A DNA stretch of 64,000 nt from Tachypleus tridentatus (GCF_004210375.1 NC_134832.1:154997592-155061591), one strand, 5' to 3'. Numbered from the stretch's first letter, positions 1-11,392 are shown. Made by a program: numbers and translations. The notes: generated from the letters alone by a model not told the origin.

Positions 1-106
1 GAAACACATAAAGCAAACTTTAAATAATCAAATAGCTGTATTAATTAGTCGCATAATTCTAAGTAAAGAAGAATGTATAATAATTTGTCTAGCTCACTTC
101 ATTTGT

Positions 107-222
107 GTTCCCTAGTGGCGCAGTGATAAGTACGCGAAAAACCAGGTTTCAATACCCCCGGTGGGTACAGTACAAATAGCCCATTGTGTAGCTTTGGGAG
201 TAACGTCAGAACAAACAAACAC
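107..222 (+). mobile_element. Short tRNA-headed SINE, subfamily 2
   Basis: A tRNA-like head with an A-box-like stretch (CCTAGTGGCGCAGTGATAAG) is followed by a degenerate B box (GGTTTCAATACCC), then GGTGGG, then the family tail AGCCCATTGTGTAGCTTTG and an A/C-rich end. The same order of blocks recurs at 9631 and 45286 on this strand and in several minus-strand fragments. The middle of the head is shortened compared with 45286. Non-autonomous, so it would need a LINE to move. Confidence 0.75.
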
Positions 223-297
223 TATATTTGATATATAACCGGGGTGTGAACTTTAAAAAGAATAATACAGTTATTCTCTGATGAATTTATATGAGTT

Positions 298-480
298 GAT
301 ATATTAGAAAGTGAATGCCCCTTAGATACCCTGGATATATTAGAAAGTGAATGCCCCTTAGATACCCTGGATATATTAGAAAGTGAATACCCCTTAGATA
401 CCCTGGATATATTAGAAAGTGAATACCCCTTAGATACCCTCCTGGATATGTTAGAAAGTGAATGCCCCTTAGATACCCTG
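298..480. repeat. 36-bp minisatellite, 5 copies
   Basis: Five near-identical units start with GATATATTAGAAAGTGAAT and end with CTTAGATACCCTG. One unit has a 3-bp insertion near its end. Variation is single-base (TGCCCC or TACCCC). Confidence 0.93.
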
Positions 481-620
481 TAAAGTTAAAGACAACACTT
501 CCAACATCCCCTCAAAATGTAAAGGTTGATTTTACTTGTAATATGTAAAATAAAATACTCATAACGTTATTAACTATATAAAAAGGTTTATTATTTTTGT
601 CACTCTGTAAAGAAAGGTTT

Positions 621-744
621 CCCCAGCTAGTACAGTGCTAAGTCTACGGATTTAAAACGCTAAAATCAGGGGTTCGATTCCTCTCGGTGGGCTCAGCAGA
701 TAGCTCGATGTAGCTTTGTTATAAAAAAAAACACAAAAAAAAGT
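621..744 (+). mobile_element. Short tRNA-headed SINE, subfamily 3
   Basis: The head starts CCCCAGCTAGTACAGTGCTA. The B box GGGGTTCGATTCCTC is well kept, followed by GGTGGGCTCAGCAGATAG and a tail ending in A-rich sequence after GCTTTGTTATAA. It shares its layout with subfamily 2 but has its own diagnostic bases. Other copies are at 12938-13050 (minus) and 63609-63722 (plus). Confidence 0.8.
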
Positions 745-925
745 TTTACTCCCCTTCCTTGGTAATGCTCAGCAATAGACATCGTCGCTTAGCAACAGCA
801 TTATCAGCTGATTGTTCTTTGGCCAACTTTGGAGTTTATGTTGATTCGCTAGAAAGGTTTGTTTTTATTGTTTATTCTTAAATAACATTGATGATATAAC
901 AGTAAAATAGTTTAATACAGAAGTT

Positions 926-1018
926 TATTTGTTGTTAAACACAAAGCTACACAATAGACTGTTCTGCTCACCACAGGTATCGAAACTCGATTTCTAGCGT
1001 GCATAGACATACCGTTGT
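926..1018 (-). mobile_element. Short tRNA-headed SINE fragment, subfamily 2
   Basis: Read on the minus strand, a degenerate B box lies before the family tail, and the tail ends in a run matching AACAACAAAT. The 5' part of the head is missing. Confidence 0.6.
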
Positions 1019-1645
1019 TCCTCTAGAGAACAGTTGTTTAGAAGATTTACGACATTGAGTTTTAGCCAAAAGCAAAATATAATTTATCAAATAGTGTTTC
1101 AGTTAAACCTTACGTTACGTTTATGTATCAGGCCTAATGCCTAAATTAGGCTACTGATAGACTTACTATTACTAATGTTATACAGTTAGTGTTTAAAATG
1201 TTTTAAGTGGTGAATAAGAGTAAATGTTAACTAATAAATATTTGTTTTTGCATTTTAACGCATGTATATTAGGCTTAAAACATGAAGAAAATAAAAGTTT
1301 ATTACTACTACATAGTAAATTTGTGTCAGAATGTCCGCGCTGTTCCTGACACAGAATACAGGGAAAAGACTCAAGAATATTATTTATGTCTCTTACAACA
1401 TGAAGATGTACTTTTTGTACACGGTTACATTAAATTTTCGTGTGCAGTTTTTATTAAAAGTGTGGCTATTAAATAATTACTTTGAAACTAATAGAATAAG
1501 TAAAGAGAAGGGGCATTTTGGAGGTACAGATAAATTAGTTTTAGTGAAATTCTATAATTCTATACTCGTTCAAAATATATTTTCTGTTAATCACATGTTT
1601 CTCTCCTTGTCTCAGCATCTCGGTAGGACCTGTATTATTATTATA
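1019..1645. other. AT-rich sequence without recognised features
   Basis: I see no transposon ends, tandem structure or domain-bearing frame. Two short overlapping frames (64 and 118 codons, 1282-1687) are in different phases, have no recognisable motif, and the longer one runs into the SINE at 1646. I treat them as chance. Confidence 0.6.
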
Positions 1646-1922
1646 AGGCCCAGCATGGCCAGGTGGATTAGGGCGTTTGACTCGTAATCTGAGGGTCAAC
1701 GGTTCGAATCCCCTTGATACCAAACATGTTCTCGCCTTTTCAGCCGTGGGGGCGTTATAATGTGACGGTCAATCCCATTATCCGTTAGTAAAAGAGTAAC
1801 CCAAGAGTTGGCGGTGAGTGGTGGTGACTAGCTGCCTTCCCTCTAGTCTTAGACTGCTAAATTAGGGGCGACTAGCACAGATAGTCCTAGTGTAGCTTTG
1901 CGCGAAATTCCAAAACAAACAA
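1646..1922 (+). mobile_element. Long tRNA-headed SINE (Thr-like head), near full length
   Basis: The head begins AGGCCCAGCATGGCCAGGTG, has an anticodon-loop-like CTCGTAA, and a B box GGTTCGAATCCCC. The conserved body follows: GGGGGCGTTATAATGTGACG, then GACTAGCTGCCTTCCCTCTA, then TGTAGCTTTGCGCGAAATTC and an AACAAACAA tail. This is the commonest dispersed repeat of the window. The head could be read as a tRNA by a naive scan, but the attached body and multiple copies show a retroposon. Confidence 0.9.
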
Positions 1923-2248
1923 TGCTTCAGCAAGTATAAATCAAAAAAATGCGTGTAAAACTGTTTGTTTTTATTAACTACCAACTATGCTAACAAATCA
2001 TGTCTCACTGATTCATCTTGAAGGACTCTGTTAACCAATGGTAATCATACTTCTAATGTGTTTGTTAACCTAACTAAACCCTGTGGCAAGACGGTTAAGT
2101 TGTAATACATTTATGCTCAGGATAATAAAACAAAATTATTAAGTATTTGAAAACTATACACATTTTCTATGTATGTTTACTTCAAACAGCGAAATAAAAC
2201 TACAGTTTAAATTTGCACAACAGTCCAAAGCACGAACACGTAATAAAA
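1923..2248. other. Sequence without recognised features
   Basis: AT-rich spacer between a SINE and a minisatellite. No ORF with recognisable motif, no repeat structure seen. Confidence 0.6.
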
Positions 2249-2540
2249 GATAAAGGTGGATTACTTCAGCCGAAGTAGGCTTAACAGTTAGATAAAGGTG
2301 GATTACTTCAGCCGAAGTAGGCTTAACAGTTAGATAAAGGTGGATTACTTCAGCCGACGTAGGCTTAACAATTAGATAAAGGTGGATTACTTCAGCCAAA
2401 GTAAGCTTAACAGTTAGATAAAGGTGGATTACTTCAGTCGAAGTAGGTTTAACAGCTAGATAAAGGTGGATTACTTCAGCCGAAGTAGGCTTAACAGTTA
2501 GATAAAGGTGGATTACTTCAACCGAAGTAGGCTTAACAGT
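2249..2540. repeat. 42-bp minisatellite, about 7 copies
   Basis: The unit contains AGATAAAGGTGGATTACTTC, then CAGCCGAAGTAGGCTTAAC. Because 42 is a multiple of 3, it produces an 81-codon minus-strand frame (2154-2399) of repeated 14-residue blocks, which I do not regard as a gene. Confidence 0.93.
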
Positions 2541-2804
2541 GTTTGAATCTTGCTACTATTACTTTTTTTTTAAATTCAACATTTCCATGTGAGTTCATTC
2601 TTTCACACCAAGTCAAAGATTTTAATTTCACAAATGCAGTGGTTAATCATTTCAAACACTAACTTACCATGGAAACAAATTTATAAAAACAAAACAATAA
2701 ATGGTGTAACAGAAATAATTTTTCACTGATTTCTATTAAAACGAAGTTATAACAACGAACCTTTAAAATCTGCGTTAAAACTGAATATCCAACTTAACTT
2801 TTCA

Positions 2805-3545
2805 CGGCTACCAACATGCTCAACTTAATGGGCGATAGCCATATTGGCGACTAAACATTCCGGCGACAACCGATGGGCGATGATAAATAATGTCGAAAGA
2901 GAGATCGTCGACTGGACAAGTTGTTGAAAAATCAGCTTGTCTTCAGCAGACTGTGGACAATTGTGTCATGAGATGGATTTTTGTTATTATATTTACGTTT
3001 ACTTAGAGAATGCATCCATGTTTACATGCACATGAATCAGGTTTACTATGTATATGACTAATTTGTTTGCGAAGTTAGCCATAATGTAAATTCGGAAATT
3101 ATATTTCTACTGAGTTAAAATTTGTGAAATGAGATAAAATAATGAAGAATGAAAGTATGTCATGTTTGTGTAGTATTGATGTAGCATTATTTGTGTACAA
3201 ATTTTAGTACAAACAACATCGCTAACTTAGATGTAGTATTGTAGTATTATAGATGCCTTATAGCAAAAACAAAAAATGACGTCATAATGATTTATACAGT
3301 AAAAATTCTACGTCTTCCAAAAACGTTGAGCTAATTATTGTACTTCGATAGCCATGAGAACTCGCTTAGCCTACTATTGGCAATAATACCCGCATATTCG
3401 AAATATTGGTGTGTTAACTAGTCTGTCGGCAAGTGATAATATTGTCGGCAAAAAGGTTGTCGCTGAGTAATCTATCGATTAGTAATATTGTTGACAAATT
3501 GAGTTTCGCCGAGTTGGATTATCGTCCAGTCGAACTTGAACCAAT
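2805..3545. repeat. Possible foldback-type element with inverted GTCGCC/GTCGGC-rich ends
   Basis: The left part (2810-2935) has several GGCGA/GGCGAC blocks and ends in ACTGGACAAG. The right part (3415-3540) has GTCGGC/GTCGCC blocks on the opposite strand and contains CGTCCAGTCGAACTTG. Both sides share GCGACAACC in opposite orientation. The middle (about 480 bp) is plain AT-rich DNA. No exact terminal repeat or target duplication could be fixed, so this is a candidate only. Confidence 0.35.
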
Positions 3546-4090
3546 TTAACTACTCAAAACTACTCAAGCAATTCATTCAAGCTTAATACAATTATATACT
3601 ACTGTCGTATTTCTATTGTAACCCAGAAATTCATTAAAGTTAGCACAACTGCTTGCACCTGTCGTGTTTTAAGTGTAAGACAGTGACCTACAATTTCTGT
3701 CTCTTAAGTACCCAAATAACATAGTTACTCACGTAAGCTGTTATTCAAGTTTACCGCAGTTACGAATTGACCCACAATTATTACGGCTGTTTGCAGCTAT
3801 TCTAAAATGAAATAACGTGAAATGTCTCAAACACGTGATAAAAGCATTAAAACCTATTTAAAATGTTTGATACGTACACAATATTTATTTATTTTTCCAG
3901 CATCTAGCATTGCTTACTGTATATCATACCTAGTTCAACATATAACACGAATCCCAAAATATATTACCTGCCCCATGTTTGCCTCACACAACAAAAGACG
4001 TGACTACAAATATATAGAAATGTTACTTAATAACCGTCAACTCTTGGCCAACTCTAATCGCATTTTACAGTTACTCTTATAACGCGCCTA
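3546..4090. other. AT-rich sequence without recognised features
   Basis: Contains an 86-codon plus-strand frame (3822-4082) that resembles no family I know and has no supporting context. Nothing else seen. Confidence 0.5.
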
Positions 4091-5270
4091 CAGTCCTAAA
4101 GTACGAAGCATTTTGTGTGGTCAAAGATATGAGAACTAATGACAGTTATAACATTTCACGAATGGCGGAGCTGGGCATTGTTGAAGCACGTGACCTAACT
4201 TTTCACCCAGTAATAAATGGGGAATAAATACTTGTGTATTGTTTCAGTTTTAAATTCGATAGTCGTAGTTAACCTAGCAAATAAGCTGCCACTAATCCTA
4301 AAGTCCCTTCCCCCTTTCCCAATTCACACGTGTTTTGTCGCCATTGGTTGTTTTATTCAGTACTTTGCACTGAAAGAGAAACCCTTTGTCTTCCTTTAGG
4401 AGAAAGAAAACCTTGAGGTTCCAATGAAATGACAAACTATTACGAAAAGTTTGCGGTCGTTACATCCATAACTTCCTCCAGATGTGTCACCTTGACTACT
4501 TTGTTTCCACAGCGTTCCGAGATCCGACGTCACGTACTGCAGAGCGCCTTAGTTAATACAAATGGGAAGTTTATCACTGTGATAACTAAAGCAAAAAGAC
4601 CGACCTGAGATTGAGGCTTCGTCAAAGAGTAGAGGAGGAAGTGCCATTGTGCAGCCTTCTTCCATCCAAGCACGCGATAACCAGCTCACGTAGCGGGCAC
4701 ATTAGAGAAGTGTCAACGTTTCTCCCTTCGCATCAACGGGCACCTCTCGGGCGTCTGTCTTCGCTATGTCGCTTGGTCCACGGTTGAGCTCTATCCGTCC
4801 GATAAGCTGCGAGCCAAATCCCATTATACAATTCATCAGCTAAAAGATAAGCGTTTACACGGCAATTTCCTCCCTCTAATGGAGTTATGAGACTTTTCTT
4901 CTATGAAGTTAGTCGCGTGGAATAAGGTTGATAAAACGGTTCCGGAAGTCATACCATCGTCTTCACTTATTTGTTGTAATTCTGCTCTGACTGGAAGCCG
5001 TGGGTACGTCACCTTCTAATGGAACACGTCATCCGTGCATGGAATTAGATCGCTCTTCACGCCTTTACAGAAAGATTAATATATATACACAAGTTCTCTA
5101 ATCTACGTCTTCATCGAACATAAATGCATAAATAATGTGATATTTATCAAGATGCCTCCCTCGATAAAGGCAACATATTGCAGCAGTGTCTTTCACCTGC
5201 CACGTGCTAACAGTGTTACATCATATTCGGGTGATATCTTTTCAAAATTTTAACTGGGGAAAAGTCACTC
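4091..5270. other. CpG-richer unique stretch, possible regulatory or UTR sequence
   Basis: Base composition is more balanced than the surroundings, especially 4480-5060, with many CpG dinucleotides and no tandem or dispersed repeat. No frame of useful length is open, apart from a 60-codon plus-strand frame (4217-4399) without motif. It could hold a promoter, a UTR or short exons of a gene outside the window. Nothing specific can be assigned. Confidence 0.3.
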
Positions 5271-5641
5271 GGAGCCACCCATGAATCACAAACATGAACA
5301 TCTTTAAGTAACTTAGCAATAAACAACCAACCATGAAAGGTTTATCACTGGAAATTAAATTAGTCTGTTCAAAAGAAAATAAAGTTATCGCGACACAGAA
5401 AGGGGAAAGTAATGTAAGAGCAGAAAATTAGAAATACGTAAACAAAGACGACGTTAATATATCCTTTAACCAAGAGAACGATCCATTAAAATGGCCAGCA
5501 GACACAACGGGAGAATATTCATTCTGTTATCACTATAGGCTTACTAATTATATTTACAACCTAAATACTTACATGGTAAACAAAAGGATTTTAAAAATAA
5601 TTATTAAATTACCAGAAAATCTCAAAAGACAACAAATCGAC
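5271..5641. other. Sequence without recognised features
   Basis: Unique AT-rich DNA leading into the 53-bp array. I see nothing in it. Confidence 0.55.
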
Positions 5642-6584
5642 ATAATGGTGTCTTTCAGTATCAAGCTATATCACCTATCTCACAACAAATAAACACAATG
5701 GTGTCTTTCAGTATCAAGTCATATCATCTATCTCACAACAAATCAACACAATGGTGTCTTTCAGTATCAAGTCATATCATCTATCTCACAACAAATCAAC
5801 ACAATGGTGTCTTTCAGTATCAAGTCATATCACCTATCTCACAACAAATCAACACAATGGTGTCTTTCAGTATCAAGTCATATCACCTATCTCACAACAA
5901 ATAAACACAATGGTGTCTTTCAGTATCAAGTCATATCACCTATCTCACAACAAATCAACACAATGGTGTCTTTCAGTATCAAGTCATATCACCTATCTCA
6001 CAACAAATCAACACAATGGTGTCTTTCAGTATCAAGCCATATCACCTATCTCACAACAAATCAACACAATGGTGTCTTTCAGTATCAAGCCATATCACCT
6101 ATCTCACAACAAATAAACACAATGGTGTCTTTCAGTATCAAGTCATATCACCTATCTCACAACAAATCAACACAATGGTGTCTTTCAGTATCAAGTCATA
6201 TCACCTATCTCACAACAAATCAACACAATGGTGTCTTTCAGTATCAAGTCATATCACCTATCTCACAACAAATCAACACAATGGTGTCTTTCAGTATCAA
6301 GTCATATCACCTATCTCACAACAAATCAACACAATGGTGTCTTTCAGTATCAAGTCATATCACCTATCTCACAACAAATCAACACAATGGTGTCTTTCAG
6401 TATCAAGCCATATCACCTATCTCACAACAAATCAACACAATGGTGTCTTTCAGTATCAAGCCATATCACCTATCTCACAACAAATCAACACAATGGTGTC
6501 TTTCAGTATCAAGTCATATCACCTATCTCACAACAAATCAACACAATGGTGTCTTTCAGTATCAAGCCATATCACCTATCTCAG
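5642..6584. repeat. 53-bp minisatellite, about 18 copies
   Basis: The unit contains CACAATGGTGTCTTTCAGTA, then CATATCACCTATCTCAC and AACAAATCA. Copies differ by few bases: AGTCATAT or AGCCATAT, and AATCAACAC or AATAAACAC. Since 53 leaves remainder 2 on division by 3, the plus-strand translation cycles through all three phases and gives a 53-residue period. Frames of up to 274 codons result, starting at each ATGGTG. The AATAAACAC variant supplies the stops. No intron, promoter or domain supports translation. Confidence 0.95.
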
Positions 6585-7161
6585 TAACACGTCTTCCATT
6601 TCTTTGCATATGTTGCTCTTCTCCATGAGTTTACATTCTATATTGCGAGGGTTCTATATAAAAGGCAGTAATCTGCTATCAGTTAATAGCCCAAGCAGGA
6701 AATTAGCTTCCGCAAGATGTATTGATGCTTTTCTATTTTTGGGGAGTTGGTGGGAGAATTGGATCATCAAGTGTTATTATCATGATGAGCTGACAGCAGG
6801 AAACGTTCTTTTCCTATGACCTCACGGACCAAAACTGCAAAAAGAAACAAATAAATATTTGAGGAAAAACATTTAAGTTTTTACAAAGTGTTATTTGAAA
6901 CTTCGAAGGCATTTACTCACTCAAATATACATTCTCGCGAATCGCGAATTTTCTCTGACGAAGGCAAAAACATACAAAACTAGCCCTTTGTTGTTCTGGC
7001 CATTTGCTTAATACAAATGATTAATTGGTTACTATACTTTATCACTAGGCTCTAGTTAAGAACTATTTTATGTTTTACGTTGCTGTATCCTCAGAAGGAT
7101 TCTGTTCTTCTAACTAATATCATACCGTCACAGCACATAAACCCTTTCTTAACGTTATTGG
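6585..7161. other. Sequence without recognised features
   Basis: Contains a TATA-like GTTCTATATAAAAGGC at 6650-6665 directly downstream of the 53-bp array, but no gene start or domain is recognisable after it. The frame running out of the array into this region stops at 6819. Confidence 0.4.
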
Positions 7162-7305
7162 TGTATATTAACCAATAGATTTATATGTATATTAACCAAT
7201 AGATGTATATGTATATTAACCAATAGATGTATATGTATATTAACCAATAGATGTATATGTATATTAACCAATAGATGTATATGTATATGTATATTAGCCA
7301 ATAGA
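7162..7305. repeat. 24-bp minisatellite, about 6 copies
   Basis: The unit is TGTATATTAACCAATAGATG plus TATA. The last copy has a small expansion of TGTATA. Confidence 0.92.
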
Positions 7306-8779
7306 TGGTTCTATTTTTTTTTTAAATACAGCACTCACAAGATTTTATTAAAATAGTCCCACTAAAAACGGGTTGAGCGTGGCTCAGTGGTTAGAGTGCC
7401 CGAATCGGAGGGTTCAATGAAGAGAATAAAATACGATTATAGTGAATTAATTAAATATACAAATGAACAGTTCATGTGTTAGTTTATTGGTACAAGTCAT
7501 TATCTTGTTCACCTAACTCTGTTTAGGTATTTCCTATTTACACTTTCTCCAGTTCAGTGGACAGTAAATATCAACATCTACAACAACAACATCTACGACA
7601 ACAACATCTACAACAATAACAAATATCGACAGCGAGAAATGCTTCTGACCTAAGTGGCCGCTGGGTAAAACACGACACCTAAATACTGGTTTAACTGGTC
7701 GACTAGTCTTATCAGTTTTCAGGAGTTCTTGGAAAACAAATTTCTCTTTCAGTTCCTGTAACTATTAACTAGTTTCTCCTGGTTTTCTTAAGACCCGTGA
7801 TCGCCGACAAAGACAACTTTTGCTCTGTCTTATCGTACCATCATCGTATTATCTCAACGTCTCTTGGAATGCGTTAAGCCTAACTTAACACCCATCAGAA
7901 TCGGCTGCGCTATTTGCATTGCTGACAAGTTCCATTAAATTAGTTCGATTTCAGATACTGCGTATTTTAGATCAAACGTGCGTTTATTTAAATATGCTTG
8001 AATAGCTGTACTACAAATGTACTTGGCCAATTAATCTTAGCAATCAAAACAGCATGAAAATTAACTTTTCATTTTCAGAAATGTCTGATTGACTCAGATC
8101 GTGAAATGAAACCCAAACAAGTAAATCTGGAGAAGATTTTAACCAATTTTACACAGAATTAAACTGTCATGACTTTATTCTGAATTACATATATATTAGT
8201 ACATGTTATAATACACGACTGAAAGTTGCAAAAAAATGCAATAATAAAACACTTTTAGATAGCGCCAGTGGCGTAGCTAGAAAGTTTTCGAAATTTTTCA
8301 AAGTACTAGAAATAAATACGTGTCAATGAACTTGTTTAAACAAGAACCTTGCACCTACTAACAATACATTTCCAGCTAACTTAAGAAGGTGGTTTTATAC
8401 TTAAGAGTTTTTAAATTTTCTAATGTTTTGACTACATCTCTCAAGGGGAAAGGACAGGGTGGCAATTGCTTCTCTGCTCCTTCTATCTACACCATTGGAT
8501 GGTGTCACGTAAAAAAGATGTAATGTGGAAGAAATTATATCTGTGCGTTTGTGACTACATATATAATTTTTCGCTTAAAATGTAGATAACTATATTTGTC
8601 AAAGTATTGAAAGCAATCTTATTTATTTGATCTTCAAACAGCCCCATATTTTTTTTAAAAAATCCGACCACCTCAATTAAGTTTAGTAAATTTTATGTTT
8701 CCAAGCCATATCGACAGCCGTATTTTAAAAGGCCAAGGTAATGCTATAGCCATCTATAGTTTCAACTTACTAACTAAAG
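7306..8779. other. Mostly unique AT-rich sequence with a SINE-head fragment
   Basis: At 7370-7420 a tRNA-like fragment (GCGTGGCTCAGTGGTTAGAG, then GGAGGGTTCAA) suggests a truncated SINE head from a family otherwise unseen here. At 7571-7622 there is a short CATCTACAACAACAA-type imperfect repeat. The rest shows nothing I can name. Confidence 0.45.
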
Positions 8780-8962
8780 GGAAGCTAACCAATCAGTACC
8801 ACCTGCAGCTTTATCCTGATTTGAACCGTATAAGGGAATTGATTGTCACCCTTATAACGCATTCACAGCTGACAGTGTAGAATGTGTTCAATGAAATCAA
8901 ACTATGAACCTTTGACCTTCTGACCCGCAGACCAGCATGCTCACCACTGAGATACTTGAATA
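8780..8962 (-). mobile_element. Long tRNA-headed SINE, old and truncated
   Basis: Read on the minus strand, TCTCAGTGGTGAGCATGCTG resembles an A box and AAAGGTTCATAGTTT a decayed B box. The body block GCGTTATAAGGGTGACAATC aligns with GCGTTATAATGTGACGGTC of intact copies, and the TTCCCTTATACGGTT block that follows aligns with the copy at 1646. The 3' part of the body is missing. A 61-codon plus-strand frame (8695-8880) overlaps it and is not a gene. Confidence 0.5.
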
Positions 8963-9319
8963 CTAAAGAAGTGTTACTTAAAAATGAAATAACAAATAGA
9001 AATATTGAAGTTTGGTACTTCTTCCTAAATTCATTATAGTTAGGAGATAAATAAACATTAGAAATGTAACTGTTTACAAATAACTATTGTGAAACAAGAA
9101 ATGAGAAGATTCACTCTTCTTTAGCAGTGTTGATTCAGTTTAAATACTATATTTAGTTAGAGGTACGTTCGTTGATATTAATAACAACAACAGAAATCGT
9201 ACCTTTTATAAACTCTCAACACCAAACAGGTGAAACAAATATTTATACATAACAGTACATTATTATTTGTGTGTATGTATATATATATATATTGTGTGTT
9301 TAGATACTTCTAGTATATT
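8963..9319. other. Sequence without recognised features
   Basis: AT-rich; ends in a short (AT)n run at 9277-9290. Nothing else seen. Confidence 0.55.
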
Positions 9320-9627
9320 ACTAACTATTACTAGGCCCGGCATGGTCAGATGGTTAGGGCGCTCGCCTCTTAATCCGAGGATCGTGGGTTTGAGACTAGT
9401 GTCACACCAAACATATCTGCCCTTTCAGTCGTGGGAGTGTTATATTGAGCGGTCAATCCCACTATTCGTTGGTGAAATAGTAGCCCAAGAGTTGGTGGTG
9501 GGTAGTGATAACTAGCTGCCTTCCCTCTACTGCTACATTGCTAAATTAGCGACAGCTAGTGTAGATAGCTCTCGTGTAGCTTTGCGCGAAATTCAAAACA
9601 AACAAACAAACTAACTAATTATTACTA
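9320..9627 (+). mobile_element. Long tRNA-headed SINE with target-site duplication
   Basis: The element proper is 9334-9613. Head GGCCCGGCATGGTCAGATGG, anticodon-like CTCTTAA instead of CTCGTAA, then the standard body and an AACAAACAAAC tail. Flanks ACTAACTATTACTA (9320-9333) and ACTAATTATTACTA (9614-9627) match at 13 of 14 positions, which fits a LINE-driven target duplication with one later mutation. Confidence 0.9.
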
Positions 9628-9630
9628 AGG

Positions 9631-9735
9631 GATTGCCGTTCAATGGCACAGCAGTGTGTCTGCGGACTTACAACGCTAGAAACCAGGTTTCGATACACAT
9701 GCTTAAATTAATTAAAACAACAACAACAAACAAAC
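9631..9735 (+). mobile_element. Short tRNA-headed SINE, subfamily 2, tail-altered
   Basis: GTTCAATGGCACAGCAGTGT, GTCTGCGGACTTACAACGCT and the B box AGGTTTCGATACACA are clear. The usual post-head block is lost, and an AACAACAACAAAC tail follows almost directly. It lies only a few bases downstream of the previous SINE's duplication. Confidence 0.75.
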
Positions 9736-10253
9736 TAAGAGATTAACTCTTCAAACCACACGATACAGGATCCTTGCTATATTTAGAGAAACGAAGTATT
9801 TCAATACATTAGGACACAAAACGAAGAGTGACTTGCTATGGAAAAATTAATGCTCCATGACCCTTAAATTAGGCCTAAGGACAAGCCATGTTTGTGGGAG
9901 AGAACAATTGTGATAGTAGGTTAAAGTTGTTAAGATAACACCTTAACAGCAGTTACTAATTCTTTACCTGAAATGGTCTGATCTGTTTTAGTTATATGTT
10001 TGGAAGAGAAATAACATATTAGTGTAATTATTTATTCATCTATACGATCGTCTGAGCTTTAATTTTAGTACAAACAACATCGCTAACTTAGAACATAAAA
10101 ACTGAAAACAATATTTAAAATGAAACTTTGCTTCTTAATATTCAATAAACAAATACAATTTTTGGCATCTACCAGATTAATTTATCAAGGAACTCAACCA
10201 GTTTACTGTAATACACAAAGTGCTACAGAACAAGTATATCATGGACGATCTTG
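9736..10253. other. Sequence without recognised features
   Basis: AT-rich unique DNA. The short phrase TAGTACAAACAACATCGCTA (about 10065-10084) also occurs near 3208-3227, so a low-copy dispersed repeat may run through here, but I could not extend it. Confidence 0.4.
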
Positions 10254-10420
10254 TGATGACCTTAGTGGGAACGTTATAATGTGACAGTTAATCCCACTCA
10301 TAGTTGATAAGAAGTTGGTGGTGAGTGATGCTGACTAACTACACTCTCTCTAGTCTATCTTTTTTTAAAATTACGGACGGTTAGCGCAGATAACCTCCAC
10401 GAAATTCAACAATAAAACAA
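10254..10420 (+). mobile_element. Long tRNA-headed SINE, 5'-truncated and decayed
   Basis: The body only: GTGGGAACGTTATAATGTGA, then GGTGGTGAGTGATGCTGACT, then GGACGGTTAGCGCAGATAAC. The tRNA head is absent, as expected for incomplete reverse transcription. Confidence 0.7.
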
Positions 10421-10793
10421 TTAACTTATTTTTATGTAGTTGGCTAGAAAGTGTGATATATGAAGTAAGCAGAATATTGACATAATATTTAGTAAGCTCT
10501 TCTTGGCATCCTTGGTATCTAAGACTCAAACAATTCTTTATACTGTAATTCAAAATAATTGTCATATTTCATATCAATAATATGTTATGGTTTTAACAGT
10601 TTGATTTTAGAGTGCAAATGTCTTTCCCATTGTGTACTGCTGTGTTAAAGACAAATTTGTGTGTTTCATAAATTAACTTTTATAGGAAGTGTAAGATATT
10701 AAAATTAACGTTAAAATACTTATGCGCGATTGAAACTTTTACCTATTATGCAATAACAATAGAAACTGCTCAGGAGATATGGTGAATCATAGG
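10421..10793. other. Sequence without recognised features
   Basis: AT-rich. A 64-codon minus-strand frame (10371-10565) overlaps the SINE end and carries no motif. Confidence 0.5.
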
Positions 10794-11392
10794 TTTGGTA
10801 ATAAGTTACTACAATATGGCAACGGTGAGCAATAAGTGTAGTAACAGTATAGTAGGAATAAACTGTAATACGTTAAAACATTATAGGAACGGTAAAAAAT
10901 AAGTGACAACAATATGGTGAGAATAAATTGTAATAAGTAACAATAATATGGGGTGAACAATAAGTAACTATAACACGATAAGGTTAAATTGTAATATGTA
11001 ACAATAATATGATTTGTTTTTATTAAATTTTGCACAAACCTACTCGAGGGTTATCTGTGCTAACCGTCCCTAATTTAGCAGTGTAAGACTAGAGGGAAGG
11101 CAGCTAGTCATCATCACCCACCGCCAACTTTTGGGCTACACTTTTACCAACGAATAGTGGGATTGACCGTCACATTATAACGGCTAAAAAGGCAAGTATG
11201 TTTGGCGCGACGGGGATGCGAACCCGCAACCCTCAACAATAATATGATAAGATTAAATTGTACTATGGGACAATAATATGGTGAGATTAAATTGTAATAT
11301 ATAATAGTAATGTAGAGCGAGTAAACTACAAAATATATTAATAATAATTTGGTGAGAACAAACTGTAATATGTGAAAATAACTTGAAAACAG
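10794..11392. repeat. Degenerate AATAATATGG minisatellite, interrupted by a SINE
   Basis: Diverged units of about 30-40 bp are built on AACAATAATATGGTGAG and AAACTGTAATATGT. They run up to 11013 and again from 11235 to 11392. The two sides are the same array, split by the SINE at 11014-11234. Divergence between units is high, so the array is old. Confidence 0.75.
11000..11248 (-). mobile_element. Long tRNA-headed SINE, 5'-truncated, inserted in a minisatellite
   Basis: The element proper is 11014-11234 on the minus strand. It keeps the B box (seen here as GGATGCGAACCCGC), the full body and the TTTGCACAAA-type 3' end. It stops in the anticodon arm, a 5' truncation. The 14-bp flanks AACAATAATATGAT at 11000-11013 and 11235-11248 are identical and are part of the host array unit. 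Confidence 0.9.

Noticed and set aside
1331..1687. 118-codon frame
   Set aside because: It overlaps another frame in a different phase, ends inside a SINE head, and has no recognisable motif.
5698..6819. Several overlapping frames of 68-274 codons beginning MVSFSIKSYHLSHNK
   Set aside because: Artefacts of the 53-bp array; the same sequence is read in all three phases.
6650..6819. TATA-like box GTTCTATATAAAAGGC followed by an open frame to 6819
   Set aside because: The frame enters from the array upstream and has no motif; the A/T-rich surroundings make TATA-like strings common.
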